From assembly GCF_003987255.1 (NCBI RefSeq), contig NZ_PIQC01000005.1, positions 186,001-250,000 on the forward strand: DNA of 64,000 nucleotides, read 5' to 3'. Below are positions 29,236 to 40,170 of the stretch, piece after piece. The translations under genes were made by a program, and so were the position numbers. The notes under the pieces are model-generated. The model had not been told where the DNA came from. It saw nothing but the letters and a program-made list of their open reading frames with translations, and made no database searches. Source of the stretch: Idiomarina ramblicola (GTDB lineage: Bacteria > Pseudomonadota > Gammaproteobacteria > Enterobacterales > Alteromonadaceae). Numbering within the stretch: position 1 is the first letter of the stretch; each line of letters begins with the position of its first letter.

Positions 29236-32200
29236 ATTAACGATACCCTTTTATGTAATTCCTGTACCGAACTCACTCGAGCTCGATCATCCGCTGTATT
29301 TGCTTTAACGGTAGCAAAAGCAGCATTTAATGTTGTGGTGTAAATGACTTTATTCAATAGTGCCTCGCGGCGAATATAGACCGAGTCTTCAATTGCCTGA
29401 CGGCCTTCCACCGTATTAATAATATAGCAATATTCACCGTTTTTAATAGCGTCAACGATATTCGGACGGCCTTCCTGCAGTTTATTCACGACACTGCAGT
29501 CAATTCCTTCCTCCGCAAGCATTTTTGCGGTGCCCCGTGTCGCTTCTAAACTAAAGCCTAAAGCCAGTAAACCGCGGGCTAAATCCATCAGACGCTGCTT
29601 ATCACTGTCTTTTACCGAAATCAGTGCCTTACCTTTTTTAGCCAGCGCTTCTCCGGCTCCCAGGTTCGCTTTAGCATAAGCTTCTTCAAAGCTTTCACCC
29701 ACGCCCATCACTTCGCCGGTTGAACGCATTTCAGGTCCGCGAATAGGATCCACGCCCTGGAATTTAGCAAAAGGAATAACCACTTCTTTAACTGAGTAAT
29801 ACGGTGGAATAATTTCTTTTACATAGCCCTGCTCTTGCAGTGACTGGCCAACCATTACTCGTGCTGCCACTTTAGCCAACGGCACACCCGTTGCTTTAGA
29901 AACAAAAGGTACGGTTCGAGCAGCTCTTGGGTTTACCTCAATAAGATAAATCTCATCGTCTTTAACCGCAAACTGAGCATTCATCAAACCATTCACATTC
30001 AGTTCAAAAGCCAGTTTCCGCATTTGCTCGCGCAACTGAGCCTGAATGATGTCACTCAAAGAGTATGGTGGTAATGAGCATGCTGAGTCTCCTGAATGTA
30101 CGCCAGCTTCTTCAATGTGTTGCATAATACCGCCAATCAAAACATCGGTACCATCGCAGATGGCATCAACATCGACTTCAACGGCGTTATCAAGGAAACG
30201 ATCCAGTAGTACCGGCGCGTCATTTGACACTTTGACCGCATCGGTTAAATAACGTTGCAGGTCGGCTTCGTCATAAACGATTTCCATCGCACGGCCACCC
30301 AACACATAAGATGGGCGCACGACTAAAGGATAGCCGATACGTTTTGCTTCAGTTAATGCTTCGTTAAAGCCTGTGACTGTTGAGTTCTCGGGCTGCTTCA
30401 ACCCTAAACGACGCACTGCAGTCTGAAATCTTGAGCGATCTTCGGCTCTGTCAATAGCGTCAGGCGATGTGCCGATAATCGGGACTCCATTGGCTTCTAA
30501 TTCACGAGCCAGCTTCAACGGAGTCTGACCACCGTATTGAACAATAACACCCTTAGGCTTTTCAATACGCACAATTTCCAGAACATCCTCAAGCGTAATA
30601 GACTCAAAATAGAGACGATCTGAGGTGTCATAATCCGTGGAAACCGTTTCCGGATTACAGTTAACCATAATGGTTTCGTAACCGTCTTCACGTAACGCAA
30701 GCGAAGCGTGTACACAACAATAATCGAATTCAATACCCTGTCCAATGCGGTTAGGGCCGCCACCGATGACCATGATTTTATCATTATCAGATGGTGCAGC
30801 TTCGCACTCTTCATCATAACTTGAGTACATGTACGCAGTACCGGATGCAAACTCGGCCGCGCAAGTATCTACGCGTTTGTAGACCGGATGAATCTTATAC
30901 TTGTGACGCTTCTTACGGACCTCGGCTTCGCTCACATGCAAAACGTCAGCAATACGCGAGTCCGCAAAACCTCGACGTTTTAATACTGTCATCACGTCAG
31001 CGGTTAACCCAGCCAGGCCAAGTTCATCAACCTCTTTCTCTAGATTGACAAGCTCTTCAATTTGAATCAGGTACCATTCATCAATGCGTGTTAATTCAAA
31101 CACCTCACGCACCGTCATTCCTAACCGGAACGCGTCAGCAATGTACCAAATGCGCTCCGCTCCCGGCTCTTTGAGCTCACGGATAACTTTTGATCGGGCG
31201 TCTTTGGCTTCCAGGTCAACAAGAGGGTCAAAGCCCGAGGCCCCGAGTTCTAAGCCTCGCAGCGCCTTTTGCATCGATTCCTGGAAGTTACGGCCAATAG
31301 CCATCACCTCACCTACCGACTTCATTTGTGTAGTCAACCGGTCATTACAGTTAGCAAATTTTTCAAAGTTAAAGCGCGGTATTTTTGTGACAACGTAATC
31401 TAATGCTGGCTCGAAAGATGCCGGTGTTTTACCACCTGTTATCTCATTTTCGAGTTCATCAAGTGTGTACCCAACCGCTAGTTTCGCTGCAACCTTAGCA
31501 ATTGGGAAGCCTGTAGCTTTTGATGCCAAAGCGGATGAACGCGAAACCCGTGGGTTCATCTCGATAATGACCATACGACCCGTGTCAGGGTTCACGCCAA
31601 ATTGTACGTTCGAACCACCAGTTTCAACACCAATTTCACGCAACACCGCCATGGCAGCGTCGCGCATTAACTGGAATTCTTTATCGGTTAAAGTTTGAGC
31701 CGGAGCGACGGTAATCGAGTCTCCGGTATGAATACCCATCGGATCAAAGTTTTCGATGGTACAGACAATAATGCAGTTATCGCTTTTGTCTCGCACCACT
31801 TCCATCTCGTATTCTTTCCACCCAAGCAGTGATTCGTCAATTAACAGTTCATTGGTTGGAGAAAGATCTAAGCCACGACGGCAAATTTCTTCAAACTCTT
31901 CGCGGTTATAAGCAATACCACCGCCACTGCCGCCCATAGTGAACGACGGTCGGATAATACACGGAAAGCCCAGTCGACTTTGGATATCAAAGGCTTCATC
32001 AAGACTGTGCGCCATTTCTGCGTTTGGCGTATCCAGACCGATAGCTTTCATCGCTTTATCAAAGCGATCGCGGTTTTCTGCTTTATCAATAGCGTCCGCA
32101 TTTGCGCCAATCATCTCGACCTTGTAACGCTCAAGAACACCATGGCGGTCTAGATCCAGCGCACAGTTCAGAGCGGTTTGTCCGCCCATGGTCGGTAAAA

Positions 32201-32456
32201 CAGCATCAGGCCGTTCGCGCTCAATAATTTTTTCTACCACTTCCCAGTGAATTGGCTCAATGTAAGTCGCATCAGCCATTTCCGGATCAGTCATAATGGT
32301 AGCAGGGTTAGAGTTAACCAAAATGACTCGGTAACCTTCCTCACGCAGCGCTTTACACGCTTGAGCCCCGGAATAATCAAACTCACACGCTTGGCCGATA
32401 ACAATAGGGCCTGCACCCAGAATCAGAATGCTTTTAATGTCGGTACGTTTTGGCAT
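29232..32456 (-). CDS. carB: Carbamoyl-phosphate synthase large subunit
   Basis: CarB makes carbamoyl phosphate from bicarbonate, ammonia (from CarA) and two ATP, feeding pyrimidine and arginine synthesis. The 1074-residue protein shows the duplicated ATP-grasp halves: [22 protein letters not shown] near the start and [18 protein letters not shown] at about residue 560. It also has the oligomerisation domain and a C-terminal MGS-like allosteric domain (about 940-1074) that binds UMP/ornithine in E. coli. It follows carA by 58 bases and overlaps greA. Confidence 0.98.
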   Translation of the reverse strand: MPKRTDIKSILILGAGPIVIGQACEFDYSGAQACKALREEGYRVILVNSNPATIMTDPEMADATYIEPIHWEVVEKIIERERPDAVLPTMGGQTALNCALDLDRHGVLERYKVEMIGANADAIDKAENRDRFDKAMKAIGLDTPNAEMAHSLDEAFDIQSRLGFPCIIRPSFTMGGSGGGIAYNREEFEEICRRGLDLSPTNELLIDESLLGWKEYEMEVVRDKSDNCIIVCTIENFDPMGIHTGDSITVAPAQTLTDKEFQLMRDAAMAVLREIGVETGGSNVQFGVNPDTGRMVIIEMNPRVSRSSALASKATGFPIAKVAAKLAVGYTLDELENEITGGKTPASFEPALDYVVTKIPRFNFEKFANCNDRLTTQMKSVGEVMAIGRNFQESMQKALRGLELGASGFDPLVDLEAKDARSKVIRELKEPGAERIWYIADAFRLGMTVREVFELTRIDEWYLIQIEELVNLEKEVDELGLAGLTADVMTVLKRRGFADSRIADVLHVSEAEVRKKRHKYKIHPVYKRVDTCAAEFASGTAYMYSSYDEECEAAPSDNDKIMVIGGGPNRIGQGIEFDYCCVHASLALREDGYETIMVNCNPETVSTDYDTSDRLYFESITLEDVLEIVRIEKPKGVIVQYGGQTPLKLARELEANGVPIIGTSPDAIDRAEDRSRFQTAVRRLGLKQPENSTVTGFNEALTEAKRIGYPLVVRPSYVLGGRAMEIVYDEADLQRYLTDAVKVSNDAPVLLDRFLDNAVEVDVDAICDGTDVLIGGIMQHIEEAGVHSGDSACSLPPYSLSDIIQAQLREQMRKLAFELNVNGLMNAQFAVKDDEIYLIEVNPRAARTVPFVSKATGVPLAKVAARVMVGQSLQEQGYVKEIIPPYYSVKEVVIPFAKFQGVDPIRGPEMRSTGEVMGVGESFEEAYAKANLGAGEALAKKGKALISVKDSDKQRLMDLARGLLALGFSLEATRGTAKMLAEEGIDCSVVNKLQEGRPNIVDAIKNGEYCYIINTVEGRQAIEDSVYIRREALLNKVIYTTTLNAAFATVKANTADDRARVSSVQELHKRVSLI

Positions 32457-32514
32457 AAAGTCGCTCTATCTGTCCTTTCGCTACGGATGACGGTATCGAA
32501 TATAATTCGACAAA

Positions 32515-33660
32515 CTAGGCCTTGGCCTGCATCAATTCAATAAAATGGTCAAACAGTTCACTGGCATCGTGTGGTCCTGGGCTAGCTTCCGGGTGTCCCT
32601 GAAAACTAAAGGCCGGCTTATCTTTACGGCGAATACCCTGTAGCGTTCCATCAAACAAAGATACATGAGTCACTTCCAGGTTATCCGGCAGCTGTTTCTC
32701 ATCTACGGCAAAGCCATGATTCTGACTGGTAATCATCACCCGTTTCGTTTTTAAATCTTGCACAGGGTGGTTAGCACCGTGATGACCAAATTTCATTTTC
32801 ATTGATTGTGCGCCACTGGCAATAGCCAATAACTGATGCCCAAGACAAATGCCAAAAATTGGAATGTCTTTGTCCAATAAAGTTTTTATTGCGGTAATAG
32901 CATAATCACAAGGTTCCGGGTCGCCAGGGCCATTCGATAAGAAAATACCATCAGGATTTAACGCCAGAACATCTTCAGCAGATGTCTGAGCTGGCACCAC
33001 TGTTATTTTACAGTTTCGATCAGCCAGCAAGCGTAAAATGTTGTGCTTACACCCATAATCGTATGCAACCACATGGTACTGACTCTGTTCTGGTTTGGTG
33101 TGCCCTTCGCCTAGTTGCCAACTACCGCCGGACCACTCGTAAGGGTTTTCACAACACACTTCTTTGGCGAGGTCCATGCCCTTTAATCCGGGAAACTTCT
33201 GCGCCAATTCCTGCGCTTTGTTTTCGTCCAGTTCACCGACCATGATGCAGCCATTTTGCGCTCCGTTTTCTCGTAGAATACGAGTTAAACGACGCGTATC
33301 AATGTCCGCAATACCCACCACATTGTGGCGCTGTAAATAGCCGCTCAGTGTTTCCTCACTACGGAAATTGCTGGCTTTCATTGCCAAATCTCTGATGATG
33401 AGACCTTTCGCCCACACCTGATCAGATTCCTGATCTTCTGAGTTAGTGCCGGTATTGCCAATATGGGGATAAGTGAGAGTAACGATTTGTTCAGTATAAG
33501 ATGGGTCGGTAAGAATTTCCTGGTAGCCTGTCATGGCCGTGTTGAAGACCACTTCGCCGACTGCGGAGCCTTCGGCTCCGATAGCGGTCCCGCGAAACAC
33601 GGTCCCATCAGCAAGCACCAGAATCGCTCGTTTAGCGGATTGACTCGCTAGAATACTCAA
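32515..33660 (-). CDS. carA: Carbamoyl-phosphate synthase small (glutaminase) subunit
   Basis: CarA hydrolyses glutamine and channels ammonia to CarB. I place the start at TTG 33660 because GGAGG lies six bases upstream and the 381-residue product matches the usual length. An in-frame ATG at 33696 would lie within the terminator-like leader stem. Motifs are [22 protein letters not shown] at the N terminus and the class I amidotransferase triad: Cys in [11 protein letters not shown], and His/Glu in [14 protein letters not shown]. The leader before it carries a promoter and attenuator-like terminator. Confidence 0.96.
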   Translation of the reverse strand: MSILASQSAKRAILVLADGTVFRGTAIGAEGSAVGEVVFNTAMTGYQEILTDPSYTEQIVTLTYPHIGNTGTNSEDQESDQVWAKGLIIRDLAMKASNFRSEETLSGYLQRHNVVGIADIDTRRLTRILRENGAQNGCIMVGELDENKAQELAQKFPGLKGMDLAKEVCCENPYEWSGGSWQLGEGHTKPEQSQYHVVAYDYGCKHNILRLLADRNCKITVVPAQTSAEDVLALNPDGIFLSNGPGDPEPCDYAITAIKTLLDKDIPIFGICLGHQLLAIASGAQSMKMKFGHHGANHPVQDLKTKRVMITSQNHGFAVDEKQLPDNLEVTHVSLFDGTLQGIRRKDKPAFSFQGHPEASPGPHDASELFDHFIELMQAKA

Positions 33661-33675
33661 GGGCAACCTCCGTAC

Positions 33676-33715
33676 ATAAAAAAACGGGTGAATCAATAAT
33701 TTGACTTCCCCGTTT
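33676..33715 (-). terminator. Attenuator-like terminator before carA
   Basis: On the minus strand AAACGGG (33715-33709) pairs with CCCGTTT (33688-33682). Inner pairs GAA/TTC and TCAA/TTGA close an ATTA loop, with one bulge on each side. The stem runs into a seven-T tract. It ends about 17 bases before the carA TTG, downstream of a likely carA promoter, so it fits an attenuator better than a dapB terminator. Confidence 0.7.
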
Positions 33716-33728
33716 AGCGTCCTGAACC

Positions 33729-33781
33729 GCGCATTTTTGCCAAATCACGCCAGCCTTCGGACTGATTCAGGCAAATTGCGC
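33729..33781 (-). repeat. Inverted repeat in carA leader
   Basis: GCGCAATTTGCC (33781-33770) and GGCAAAAATGCGC (33741-33729) on the minus strand are complementary over about 11 pairs with one mismatch region. The loop contains CCTGAA (33772-33767), which can instead pair with TTCAGG (33726-33721), allowing an alternative fold. The predicted transcription start near 33777 would remove the outermost pairs of the first stem, leaving TTTGCC/GGCAAA. Confidence 0.5.
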
Positions 33782-33783
33782 TT

Positions 33784-33812
33784 ATTCTACGATTTTTTAC
33801 GAAAATCGTCCA
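33784..33812 (-). promoter_or_regulatory. Probable carAB promoter
   Basis: On the minus strand TGGACG (33812-33807, 4/6) and TAGAAT (33789-33784, 5/6) are 17 bases apart and lie just after the dapB stop. A start near 33777 would give a leader of about 115 bases with the hairpin and terminator described. I do not see a clear ArgR box. Confidence 0.5.
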
Positions 33813-33819
33813 GCGGTAT

Positions 33820-34626
33820 TTATCGCTTAAGCATGCGTTGCAGTATGTTCTGCAAATCTAACGTATCCTGCAGGCTATATAAACCAGGCGCTTGTTCCTG
33901 AAGCCACTTACCAGCGCGTAACGCACCATCGGCAAAAATTTTACGGTCACTTACACGATGACCAATTTCAATTCGTTCACCAGCAACCGCAAGAGTGACT
34001 TGATGTTCACCGACGATATCGGCAGCGCGCATTACCGAGAAGCCAATGCCATCATCGCTACGCGGCCCCTCACCGCGAATACCGTCGTTTACCTGCTCCC
34101 AACGCTGGTTTCGCCCCTTTGCTGCAGCTTCCCCTAAACTGATTGCCGTTCCAGAAGGACCGTCTTTTTTATGCCGATGGTGCGCCTCAAAAATTTCAAT
34201 ATCCGCATCGGGCAACGCCGCACTGCTTAATCCGACCAACTGCTCCAGTAGCGCGATGCCAATACTGGTGTTACTTGCATATAATACCGGTACGGTCTCA
34301 GCAGCCTGAGCCAATCGCTCCTTCTGCTTGTCGTTTAACCCCGTAGTACATACAACAATGGGCAGTTGATACTGTTCGGCGAGTTTCAAGTTTTCAGTGA
34401 GTGCCTCAGGTAAGGAAAAATCGATTAAAACATCGACTTCATCGGGTTGCAGTTCCTCTGCGCTAATAAAGTGAACGGGTTCATTCTCTGTTGCACTCTG
34501 CCCGTAGCTTGAGCTGTTTTTTCGGACTATCGCCGCCGCCAGTTTGGCGTCGCTGTCATTGGTTAAAGCCTGAATGACAGCTTTTCCCATTCTACCAGAT
34601 GCTCCGAACACGCCCACATTAATCAT
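33820..34626 (-). CDS. dapB: 4-hydroxy-tetrahydrodipicolinate reductase
   Basis: DapB reduces hydroxy-tetrahydrodipicolinate in the diaminopimelate/lysine pathway. The 268-residue protein has the Rossmann motif [14 protein letters not shown] (residues ~3-16) and the signature [23 protein letters not shown], with the catalytic His and substrate-binding Lys. It also has the C-terminal [17 protein letters not shown]. Its ATG overlaps the symporter stop by one base (TAATG), so it is translationally coupled to that transporter. Confidence 0.98.
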   Translation of the reverse strand: MINVGVFGASGRMGKAVIQALTNDSDAKLAAAIVRKNSSSYGQSATENEPVHFISAEELQPDEVDVLIDFSLPEALTENLKLAEQYQLPIVVCTTGLNDKQKERLAQAAETVPVLYASNTSIGIALLEQLVGLSSAALPDADIEIFEAHHRHKKDGPSGTAISLGEAAAKGRNQRWEQVNDGIRGEGPRSDDGIGFSVMRAADIVGEHQVTLAVAGERIEIGHRVSDRKIFADGALRAGKWLQEQAPGLYSLQDTLDLQNILQRMLKR

Positions 34627-35858
34627 TAGTTTGACTCCGTCGCTAAATGAGTTTGATTGTCCAACAGGTTTTCGCTTCGCGCAACGACTCTGGAAACCAT
34701 CATATCACCAGTCACATTCGTCAGAGTTCTGGCCATATCAATGATCCTGTCAATAGCGGCAATAAAGGCAATGCCTTCCAATGGTAACCCGATAACATTC
34801 AACGTAACGGTTAACATCACCAAAGCCGTACCCGGTACTCCGGCGGTTCCAACAGAAGCCAGCGTTGCTGTCAGCATGATCAAGCCGTAATCCATCCACT
34901 CTAACGGTATTCCGTAAAGCTGTGCAATGAAAATAGATGCAACGGCTGGGTAAATACCACCACAGCCATCCATATTGATGGTTGCGCCCAGCGGCAACAC
35001 GAAACTTGCGTAGTCCTTAGATACGCCGAGACGCTCAGTCACAGCACGGTGAGCCGCCGGCAAGGAGCCAAATGAACTGCAAGTGGTGAAAGCAACAATC
35101 TGCGCATCAAATACTGCTTTAAAAAACTGCCAGGGGTTCATGCCACCGGCAGTACGGATTAAACCACCGTAAACCACCACAATATGAATAAGACAAGCTA
35201 AGTAGATAACGCCGACAAATTTCGCCAGGGGTAACAACGTACTGAAACCGTACTCACCAATAACCCATGACATTAACCCAAGTACGCCGAGCGGGGTTAA
35301 CTGCAATACCATACGGGTAATTTCATACATCACCTCGGCACCTGATTTAATGGTCTTACGTAAAGGTTCGCCTTTGTCTTTTAAACGTTGAATAGCAATA
35401 CCAACCAACGCCGCAAAAACAACAATTTGCAGCACATTGCCCTCAGTTAAAGCAGCAAAAGGATTACTTGGTACAAAGTTGAGAAATACCTGTGCGACAC
35501 TCGGAATTTGCTTTTCGGTTTGTTCCGTAGCGGTTAGAGTCGTTACAGGACTCATATCAATTAAGCTGGCCAGAGTTAATCCAATAGCGCTGGCGATAAC
35601 AGCGGTAAACATAAATAAGCCAATCGTTTTTGCACCCAGCCGGCCCAGCTTTTTACCATCATTAAGGTCGGTAATCGCGCTGACAATGGCGCAAAAAATA
35701 AGCGGTGCAACCAGCATTTTAATGGCTTTTATAAATAAGTCGCCAAGTGGTTTTAGCGCCACACCGAATTCCGGCGCTAAGCCACCAATCAACATGCCCA
35801 GGACAAAAGCCCCTAAAACGCGCTGCCAAAATGGAATAGCAAACCAAGCTTTAAACAT
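34626..35858 (-). CDS. Dicarboxylate/amino-acid:cation symporter (DAACS family)
   Basis: A 410-residue membrane protein of the glutamate/aspartate and C4-dicarboxylate symporter family (SDF). The TM8 segment at residues 370-385, [16 protein letters not shown], keeps the Asp, Arg, Thr, Asn and Asp that bind acidic amino acids and sodium in GltPh-type transporters. Hairpin HP1 reads [10 protein letters not shown] rather than the usual SSSATLP. TM7 reads NMDGCG where most members have NMDGT. An acidic amino acid is the most likely substrate. The coupling to dapB suggests supply of aspartate for lysine/DAP synthesis (inference). GltP and DctA are both possible, so no symbol is given. Confidence 0.88.
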   Translation of the reverse strand: MFKAWFAIPFWQRVLGAFVLGMLIGGLAPEFGVALKPLGDLFIKAIKMLVAPLIFCAIVSAITDLNDGKKLGRLGAKTIGLFMFTAVIASAIGLTLASLIDMSPVTTLTATEQTEKQIPSVAQVFLNFVPSNPFAALTEGNVLQIVVFAALVGIAIQRLKDKGEPLRKTIKSGAEVMYEITRMVLQLTPLGVLGLMSWVIGEYGFSTLLPLAKFVGVIYLACLIHIVVVYGGLIRTAGGMNPWQFFKAVFDAQIVAFTTCSSFGSLPAAHRAVTERLGVSKDYASFVLPLGATINMDGCGGIYPAVASIFIAQLYGIPLEWMDYGLIMLTATLASVGTAGVPGTALVMLTVTLNVIGLPLEGIAFIAAIDRIIDMARTLTNVTGDMMVSRVVARSENLLDNQTHLATESN

Positions 35859-35866
35859 AATTCCCC

Positions 35867-35890
35867 AACGACCTTTACCAAAAGGTCGTT
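35867..35890 (-). repeat. Perfect inverted repeat before the symporter ribosome-binding site
   Basis: AACGACCTT and AAGGTCGTT are perfect 9-base arms around a 6-base loop, ending eight bases before the symporter ATG and touching its GGGGAA ribosome-binding site. No T-run follows, so it is not a terminator. It could be an operator or an RNA hairpin affecting initiation. Confidence 0.5.
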
Positions 35891-35965
35891 AGGGTAAAGC
35901 GATAAACTAAGGGGTAAAAAGAATAAATTGAACTAGGTTATAACTTTTTAAAAGGCAAAAGCAGA

Positions 35966-35988
35966 GGGGGCTCTCGTGCGACTCCCCC
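35966..35988 (-). terminator. Possible terminator after the M48 gene
   Basis: GGGGG/CCCCC arms with an inner TCG/CGA pair lie 11 bases after the M48 stop; the minus strand continues with a mixed T-rich stretch (TGCTTTTGCCTTTT). The weak T tract lowers confidence. It is the only candidate ending the grpE-dnaK-dnaJ-M48 unit. Confidence 0.45.
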
Positions 35989-35998
35989 GGCAGCTTTC

Positions 35999-36832
35999 TT
36001 AGTCGGAACTCCCTATGGAAGCAGGACGCTCGCAGGCTGGTCTTTTTCCTGCAGCACGTGCAGCTTCATAGCGATCTTTTAAAGAGGAAATTTGTGCTTC
36101 CAAAGCCTTAATTCGTGTTTCCGGATTCGGGTGAGTTGACAATAACTCAGGTGGAGCTGCGCCTTCGGAAGCCGCTTGCATGTTACGCCATAACTCAGGA
36201 GCCTGATCCAATTTAAAACCAGCATCCGCCATATATTCCATACCGAGCTCGTCTGATTCTGACTCATGAGTACGCGAATAAGGTAGCAAAATACCCACCT
36301 GAGCGCCAACACCTAAGGCAGCCATTAACAGACCCGCTTCGTTGCTATCTAACTGGGTACTGGCGAGGATGCCCCCAAGTTGCAAACCAAGCCCTACCAT
36401 CATGTTACTGGAGATACGCTCGTTACTATGCTCCGCAATCACGTGACCTATTTCATGTCCAATAACCGCAGCCAGCTGGTGCTGGTTTTCGGCAACCTCG
36501 ATTAAGCCATCGTACACACCGATATACCCTCCCGGCAAAGCGAAGGCATTCACTGTGGGTTCCGCAAAAACAGTCACTTGCCAATCCATTTGGCTGTATT
36601 CAGCGGGTAAGTTTTCAATTAACGCGTCGCTGATGCAACGAACATACGCGTTGACTTCAGCATCTTGGTTAACCTTTTCCTCTTTACGCATTTCCTCGTA
36701 AGAGGCAGCCCCCATTTTATTCAGCTCACTACTTGAATAAAGCTGCAACTGTGAACGTCCAGTTGGAGACTTTGCACAACTGGCAACAACGAGCAACATG
36801 CAGACGCTTAAAGTGACTGTTTTCCAATTCAT
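35999..36832 (-). CDS. M48-family metalloprotease lipoprotein
   Basis: A 277-residue Zn-peptidase with a lipoprotein signal (V-V-A-S-C, Cys19; the next residue is Ala, compatible with outer-membrane sorting). The M48 motif is V-I-G-H126-E-I-G-H130, with the downstream third-ligand region ESDELGMEYMADAGF (about residues 196-210). The sequence FALPGGYIGVYDGLI before the motif is typical of the LoiP/BepA/HtpX-like peptidase domain. It resembles E. coli LoiP (YggG) in size; BepA has an added TPR domain that is absent here. It begins 50 bases after dnaJ behind CGGAGG, so it probably belongs to the heat-shock operon and may act in envelope quality control (inference). Confidence 0.88.
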   Translation of the reverse strand: MNWKTVTLSVCMLLVVASCAKSPTGRSQLQLYSSSELNKMGAASYEEMRKEEKVNQDAEVNAYVRCISDALIENLPAEYSQMDWQVTVFAEPTVNAFALPGGYIGVYDGLIEVAENQHQLAAVIGHEIGHVIAEHSNERISSNMMVGLGLQLGGILASTQLDSNEAGLLMAALGVGAQVGILLPYSRTHESESDELGMEYMADAGFKLDQAPELWRNMQAASEGAAPPELLSTHPNPETRIKALEAQISSLKDRYEAARAAGKRPACERPASIGSSD

Positions 36833-36882
36833 GGACTGCCTCCGGTTTTTTTATCCGTAACACTTATATAGTGATAGACAAT

Positions 36883-38034
36883 CTAGCTGCGTAAGTCATC
36901 AAAAAATTGCTTCACCCCATCAAAAAAACCTTTCTCTTTAGGACGAAACTTTGCCGCCTCATCCCCGGTACCCATTGAGTCTTCAAGCTCTTCCAACATA
37001 TCACGCTGTTTAGACGACAAGTTAACCGGTGTTTCAATCACAACTTTGCAAATTAAATCGCCGACTGCACCTGTACGTACTGATTTAACACCCTTACCAC
37101 GCAATCTGAAGTGTTTACCGGTTTGTGTCTCTTTAGGCACTTTCAGTTTTACTTTACCTTCTAGCGTCGGTACCTCGATATCACCGCCGAGTGCAGCCTT
37201 GGTGAAGCTAACAGGCACTTCGCAGAACAGATTATTACCATCACGAGCAAAAATCGGATGTTCACGCACATGAACCTGGACGTATAAATCACCAGCCGGA
37301 GCGCCATTTTCGCCAGCTTCACCTTCGTTAGCTAAACGAATGCGATCACCCGTATCAACACCCGATGGTATCTTAACCGATAAGGTTTTGGTTTCTTCTT
37401 TGCGTCCCTGACCATGACAAGTGCGGCATGGGTCACTAATAATTGTCCCTTTACCACGGCATTGCGGACAAGTTTGCTGGACGGCAAAAAAGCCTTGACG
37501 CATTTGAATTTGCCCGGCCCCATGACAATGCCCACAGGTCTGCGGTTTACTGCCTTTTCTGGCGCCGCTGCCACCACAGTCACCACATTCAACCAAGGTT
37601 GGAATCTCCAGTTCAACGGTTTTACCGCGAACCGCTTCTTCCAGAGACATATCCAGGTTGTAGCGCAAGTCTGCTCCGCGTTGAGCACGAGATTGCTGAC
37701 GTCTGCCGCCACCAAAAATATCACCAAATACGTCGCCAAAGATATCAGCAAAATCAGCACCGCCGCCGAATCCGCCGGCACCATGGCCTCCGCCGCCCTG
37801 ACGTGCCTGTTCGAAGGCCTCGTGCCCATATTGATCATACATCTGGCGTTTTTGAGGATCGGAAAGAACTTCGTACGCCTGTTTAATTTCCTTAAACTTT
37901 ATTTCCATTTCTTTATCACCCTTAGTTCTGTCCGGGTGATACTTCATCGCCATACGTTTGTAGGCTTTTTTAATGTCACGTTCGTTAGCGTCTTTCGATA
38001 CGCCCAGAACCTGGTAAAAATCTTGCGTCGCCAT
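36883..38034 (-). CDS. dnaJ: Chaperone DnaJ (Hsp40)
   Basis: DnaJ delivers unfolded substrates to DnaK and stimulates its ATPase. The 383-residue protein has a J domain with HPD (KYHPDRTKG, residues ~30-38) and a Gly/Phe-rich region (about 75-110). Four CxxCxGxG zinc repeats follow ([32 protein letters not shown]), then two C-terminal substrate-binding domains. It is 102 bases downstream of dnaK. Long open frames on the opposite strand are artefacts of its Gly/Arg-rich composition. Confidence 0.98.
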   Translation of the reverse strand: MATQDFYQVLGVSKDANERDIKKAYKRMAMKYHPDRTKGDKEMEIKFKEIKQAYEVLSDPQKRQMYDQYGHEAFEQARQGGGGHGAGGFGGGADFADIFGDVFGDIFGGGRRQQSRAQRGADLRYNLDMSLEEAVRGKTVELEIPTLVECGDCGGSGARKGSKPQTCGHCHGAGQIQMRQGFFAVQQTCPQCRGKGTIISDPCRTCHGQGRKEETKTLSVKIPSGVDTGDRIRLANEGEAGENGAPAGDLYVQVHVREHPIFARDGNNLFCEVPVSFTKAALGGDIEVPTLEGKVKLKVPKETQTGKHFRLRGKGVKSVRTGAVGDLICKVVIETPVNLSSKQRDMLEELEDSMGTGDEAAKFRPKEKGFFDGVKQFFDDLRS

Positions 38035-38136
38035 AATTCTTCGTCTTCTATCTGTGCTGTTGTGTCAGCCTGATACAAATACACGGGTATTACCTTGCGG
38101 CAACACCCGTGTGCTTTTGCGAAGTTGCCTTAATGC

Positions 38137-40065
38137 TTACTTCTTATCGTCGTCTTTGACTTCTTCAAATTCAGCATCAACGACATCGTCATCTGCTTTG
38201 GAAGACTGTTGTTCGCCACCAGCAGCGCCTTCAGCACCTTGCTGAGCTTGTTGCTGTTGAGCCGCATCCATCAGCTTCTGTGACGCTTCCATAAGCGCCT
38301 GCGATTTTGTGTCGATGGCTTCTTTGTCACCATCTTTAGACGCTTGCTCTAACTCTTCACACGCTTTTTCAATTGCGTCTTTGTCTTCCTGCGACAGCGC
38401 ATCACCGACTTCTTTCAACTGGTTACGGGTTGCGTGAACCAAACCATCCGCCTGGTTACGTGCCTGAACCATTTCTTCAAACTTCTTATCTTCCTCAGCA
38501 TGCGCTTCGGCGTCTTTGACCATTGAATCGACTTCCGATTCGTCCAGACCAGAAGATGCCTTAATAGTGATCTTCTGCTCTTTACCGGTGTCTTTATCTT
38601 TGGCTGATACGTGCAGGATACCATCCGCATCAATGTCGAAGGTGACTTCGATTTGTGGTACACCACGAGCTGCTGCGCGAATGCCTTCCAGGTTAAACTG
38701 ACCCAAAGATTTATTATCTCCAGCGCGCTTACGCTCACCCTGAATAACATGAATCGTTACTGCTGACTGATTATCTTCAGCGGTTGAGAAAGTTTGAGAT
38801 TCTTTAGTCGGAATCGTCGTGTTTTTCTCAATCAGCTTGGTCATTACGCCGCCCATCGTTTCGATACCCAGCGACAGAGGACATACATCCAGCAGTAAGA
38901 CATCTTTGACATCACCCTGCAGTACACCAGCCTGAACCGCAGCACCAACAGCAACCGCTTCATCAGGATTGACATCGCGACGTGGTTCTTTACCAAAGAA
39001 ATCTGTTACCGCGGCCTGTACTTTCGGCATACGAGTCTGACCACCGACCATGATGATATCCTGGATATCACTAACCGAAAGATCCGCATCGGATAGCGCC
39101 TGCTTCAGAGGCTCAAGCGACTTCTTGATTAAATCTTCAACCAGTGATTCCAATTTCGCACGGGTCACCTTGATGGCCATATGCTTAGGACCAGCGTTAT
39201 CTGCAGTAATATACGGCAAGTTTACTTCAGTCTGTTGCGCTGATGACAACTCAATCTTAGCTTTCTCTGCCGCTTCTTTAAGACGTTGCATTGCCAGTGG
39301 ATCTTTCCGCAGATCCATTCCTTGGTCTTTTTGGAACTGCTCAACCAAGTAGTTGATTAAGCGGTTATCGAAATCTTCACCACCTAAATGCGTGTCACCA
39401 TTAGTCGCCAGTACTTCAAACGTATGTTCGCCTTCAACTTCATCAATCTCAATAATGGAGATATCGAACGTACCACCACCTAAGTCATACACAGCAATCA
39501 CGTTGTCGCCGGACTTTTTGTCCATGCCGTATGCCAGCGCTGCAGCGGTTGGCTCGTTAATGATACGTTTTACATTCAGGCCCGCGATTTTACCCGCGTC
39601 TTTCGTTGCCTGACGCTGAGCATCGTTAAAGTATGCCGGTACGGTAATAACAGCGTCGGTTACCGATTCACCTAAGAACTCTTCGGCAGTCTTTTTCATT
39701 TTTTTCAGAACTTCAGCAGAAATTTGTGGTGGTGCTTTTTTGTCACCATCAATTTCTACCCAGGCATCGCCATTATCTGCCTTAACAATTTTGTAAGGCA
39801 TAATGCCGATGTCGCGCTGTACTTCTTCGTCCTGAAAGCGACGACCAATGAGGCGCTTTATCGCAAACAAGGTTTTATTTGGGTTAGTTACAGCCTGGCG
39901 TTTTGCCGGTGAACCTACCAAAATTTCGCCGTCATCTGTAAATGCTACGACTGACGGCGTTGTGCGATCGCCTTCACCGTTTTCAATAACACGAGCTTTA
40001 CCGCCATCCAGTACAGCAACACAAGAGTTTGTTGTACCTAAATCAATACCAATCGTCTTACCCAT
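38137..40065 (-). CDS. dnaK: Chaperone DnaK (Hsp70)
   Basis: DnaK is the ATP-driven Hsp70 chaperone. The 642-residue protein begins [17 protein letters not shown] and has the signatures [13 protein letters not shown] (residues ~194-206) and [13 protein letters not shown] substrate-binding domain follows, then a Gln/Ala-rich lid tail ending in the conserved acidic [15 protein letters not shown] sigma-32-like promoter lies between grpE and dnaK, in addition to the one before grpE. Confidence 0.99.
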   Translation of the reverse strand: MGKTIGIDLGTTNSCVAVLDGGKARVIENGEGDRTTPSVVAFTDDGEILVGSPAKRQAVTNPNKTLFAIKRLIGRRFQDEEVQRDIGIMPYKIVKADNGDAWVEIDGDKKAPPQISAEVLKKMKKTAEEFLGESVTDAVITVPAYFNDAQRQATKDAGKIAGLNVKRIINEPTAAALAYGMDKKSGDNVIAVYDLGGGTFDISIIEIDEVEGEHTFEVLATNGDTHLGGEDFDNRLINYLVEQFQKDQGMDLRKDPLAMQRLKEAAEKAKIELSSAQQTEVNLPYITADNAGPKHMAIKVTRAKLESLVEDLIKKSLEPLKQALSDADLSVSDIQDIIMVGGQTRMPKVQAAVTDFFGKEPRRDVNPDEAVAVGAAVQAGVLQGDVKDVLLLDVCPLSLGIETMGGVMTKLIEKNTTIPTKESQTFSTAEDNQSAVTIHVIQGERKRAGDNKSLGQFNLEGIRAAARGVPQIEVTFDIDADGILHVSAKDKDTGKEQKITIKASSGLDESEVDSMVKDAEAHAEEDKKFEEMVQARNQADGLVHATRNQLKEVGDALSQEDKDAIEKACEELEQASKDGDKEAIDTKSQALMEASQKLMDAAQQQQAQQGAEGAAGGEQQSSKADDDVVDAEFEEVKDDDKK

Positions 40066-40112
40066 GATTCGTCTCCAACTTCTAATTCATGTAATTTGTT
40101 TCGATACCCCTT

Positions 40113-40141
40113 ATCTGGGGTGCCTATGTCTAAATTTCAAT
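40113..40141 (-). promoter_or_regulatory. Sigma-32-type promoter before dnaK
   Basis: On the minus strand ATTGAAA (40141-40135) is followed after 14 bases by CCCCAGAT (40120-40113). The heat-shock consensus is CTTGAAA-N11-16-CCCCATnT, so each element deviates by about one base. The start would be about 40 bases before the dnaK ATG, giving a second heat-shock promoter within the operon. Confidence 0.65.
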
Positions 40142-40170
40142 ACCCAACACAGGGATAATTTTCGATTTTA

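Noticed and set aside
33661-33696. Upstream ATG start for carA at 33696
   Set aside because: It would translate the terminator stem; TTG 33660 has GGAGG at ideal spacing and gives normal protein length.
33745-33774. Nine-codon leader frame (TTG start) with adjacent Arg codons in the carA leader
   Set aside because: No ribosome-binding site and a start only a few bases from the predicted transcript 5' end; too weak to call.
37414-38073. Plus-strand 219-codon frame opposite dnaJ
   Set aside because: It is antisense to the conserved J, Gly/Phe and zinc domains of dnaJ and has no recognisable protein features.
40106-40121. ACCCC/GGGGT inverted repeat between grpE and dnaK as a terminator
   Set aside because: No T tract follows in either direction, and it overlaps the sigma-32 -10 element.
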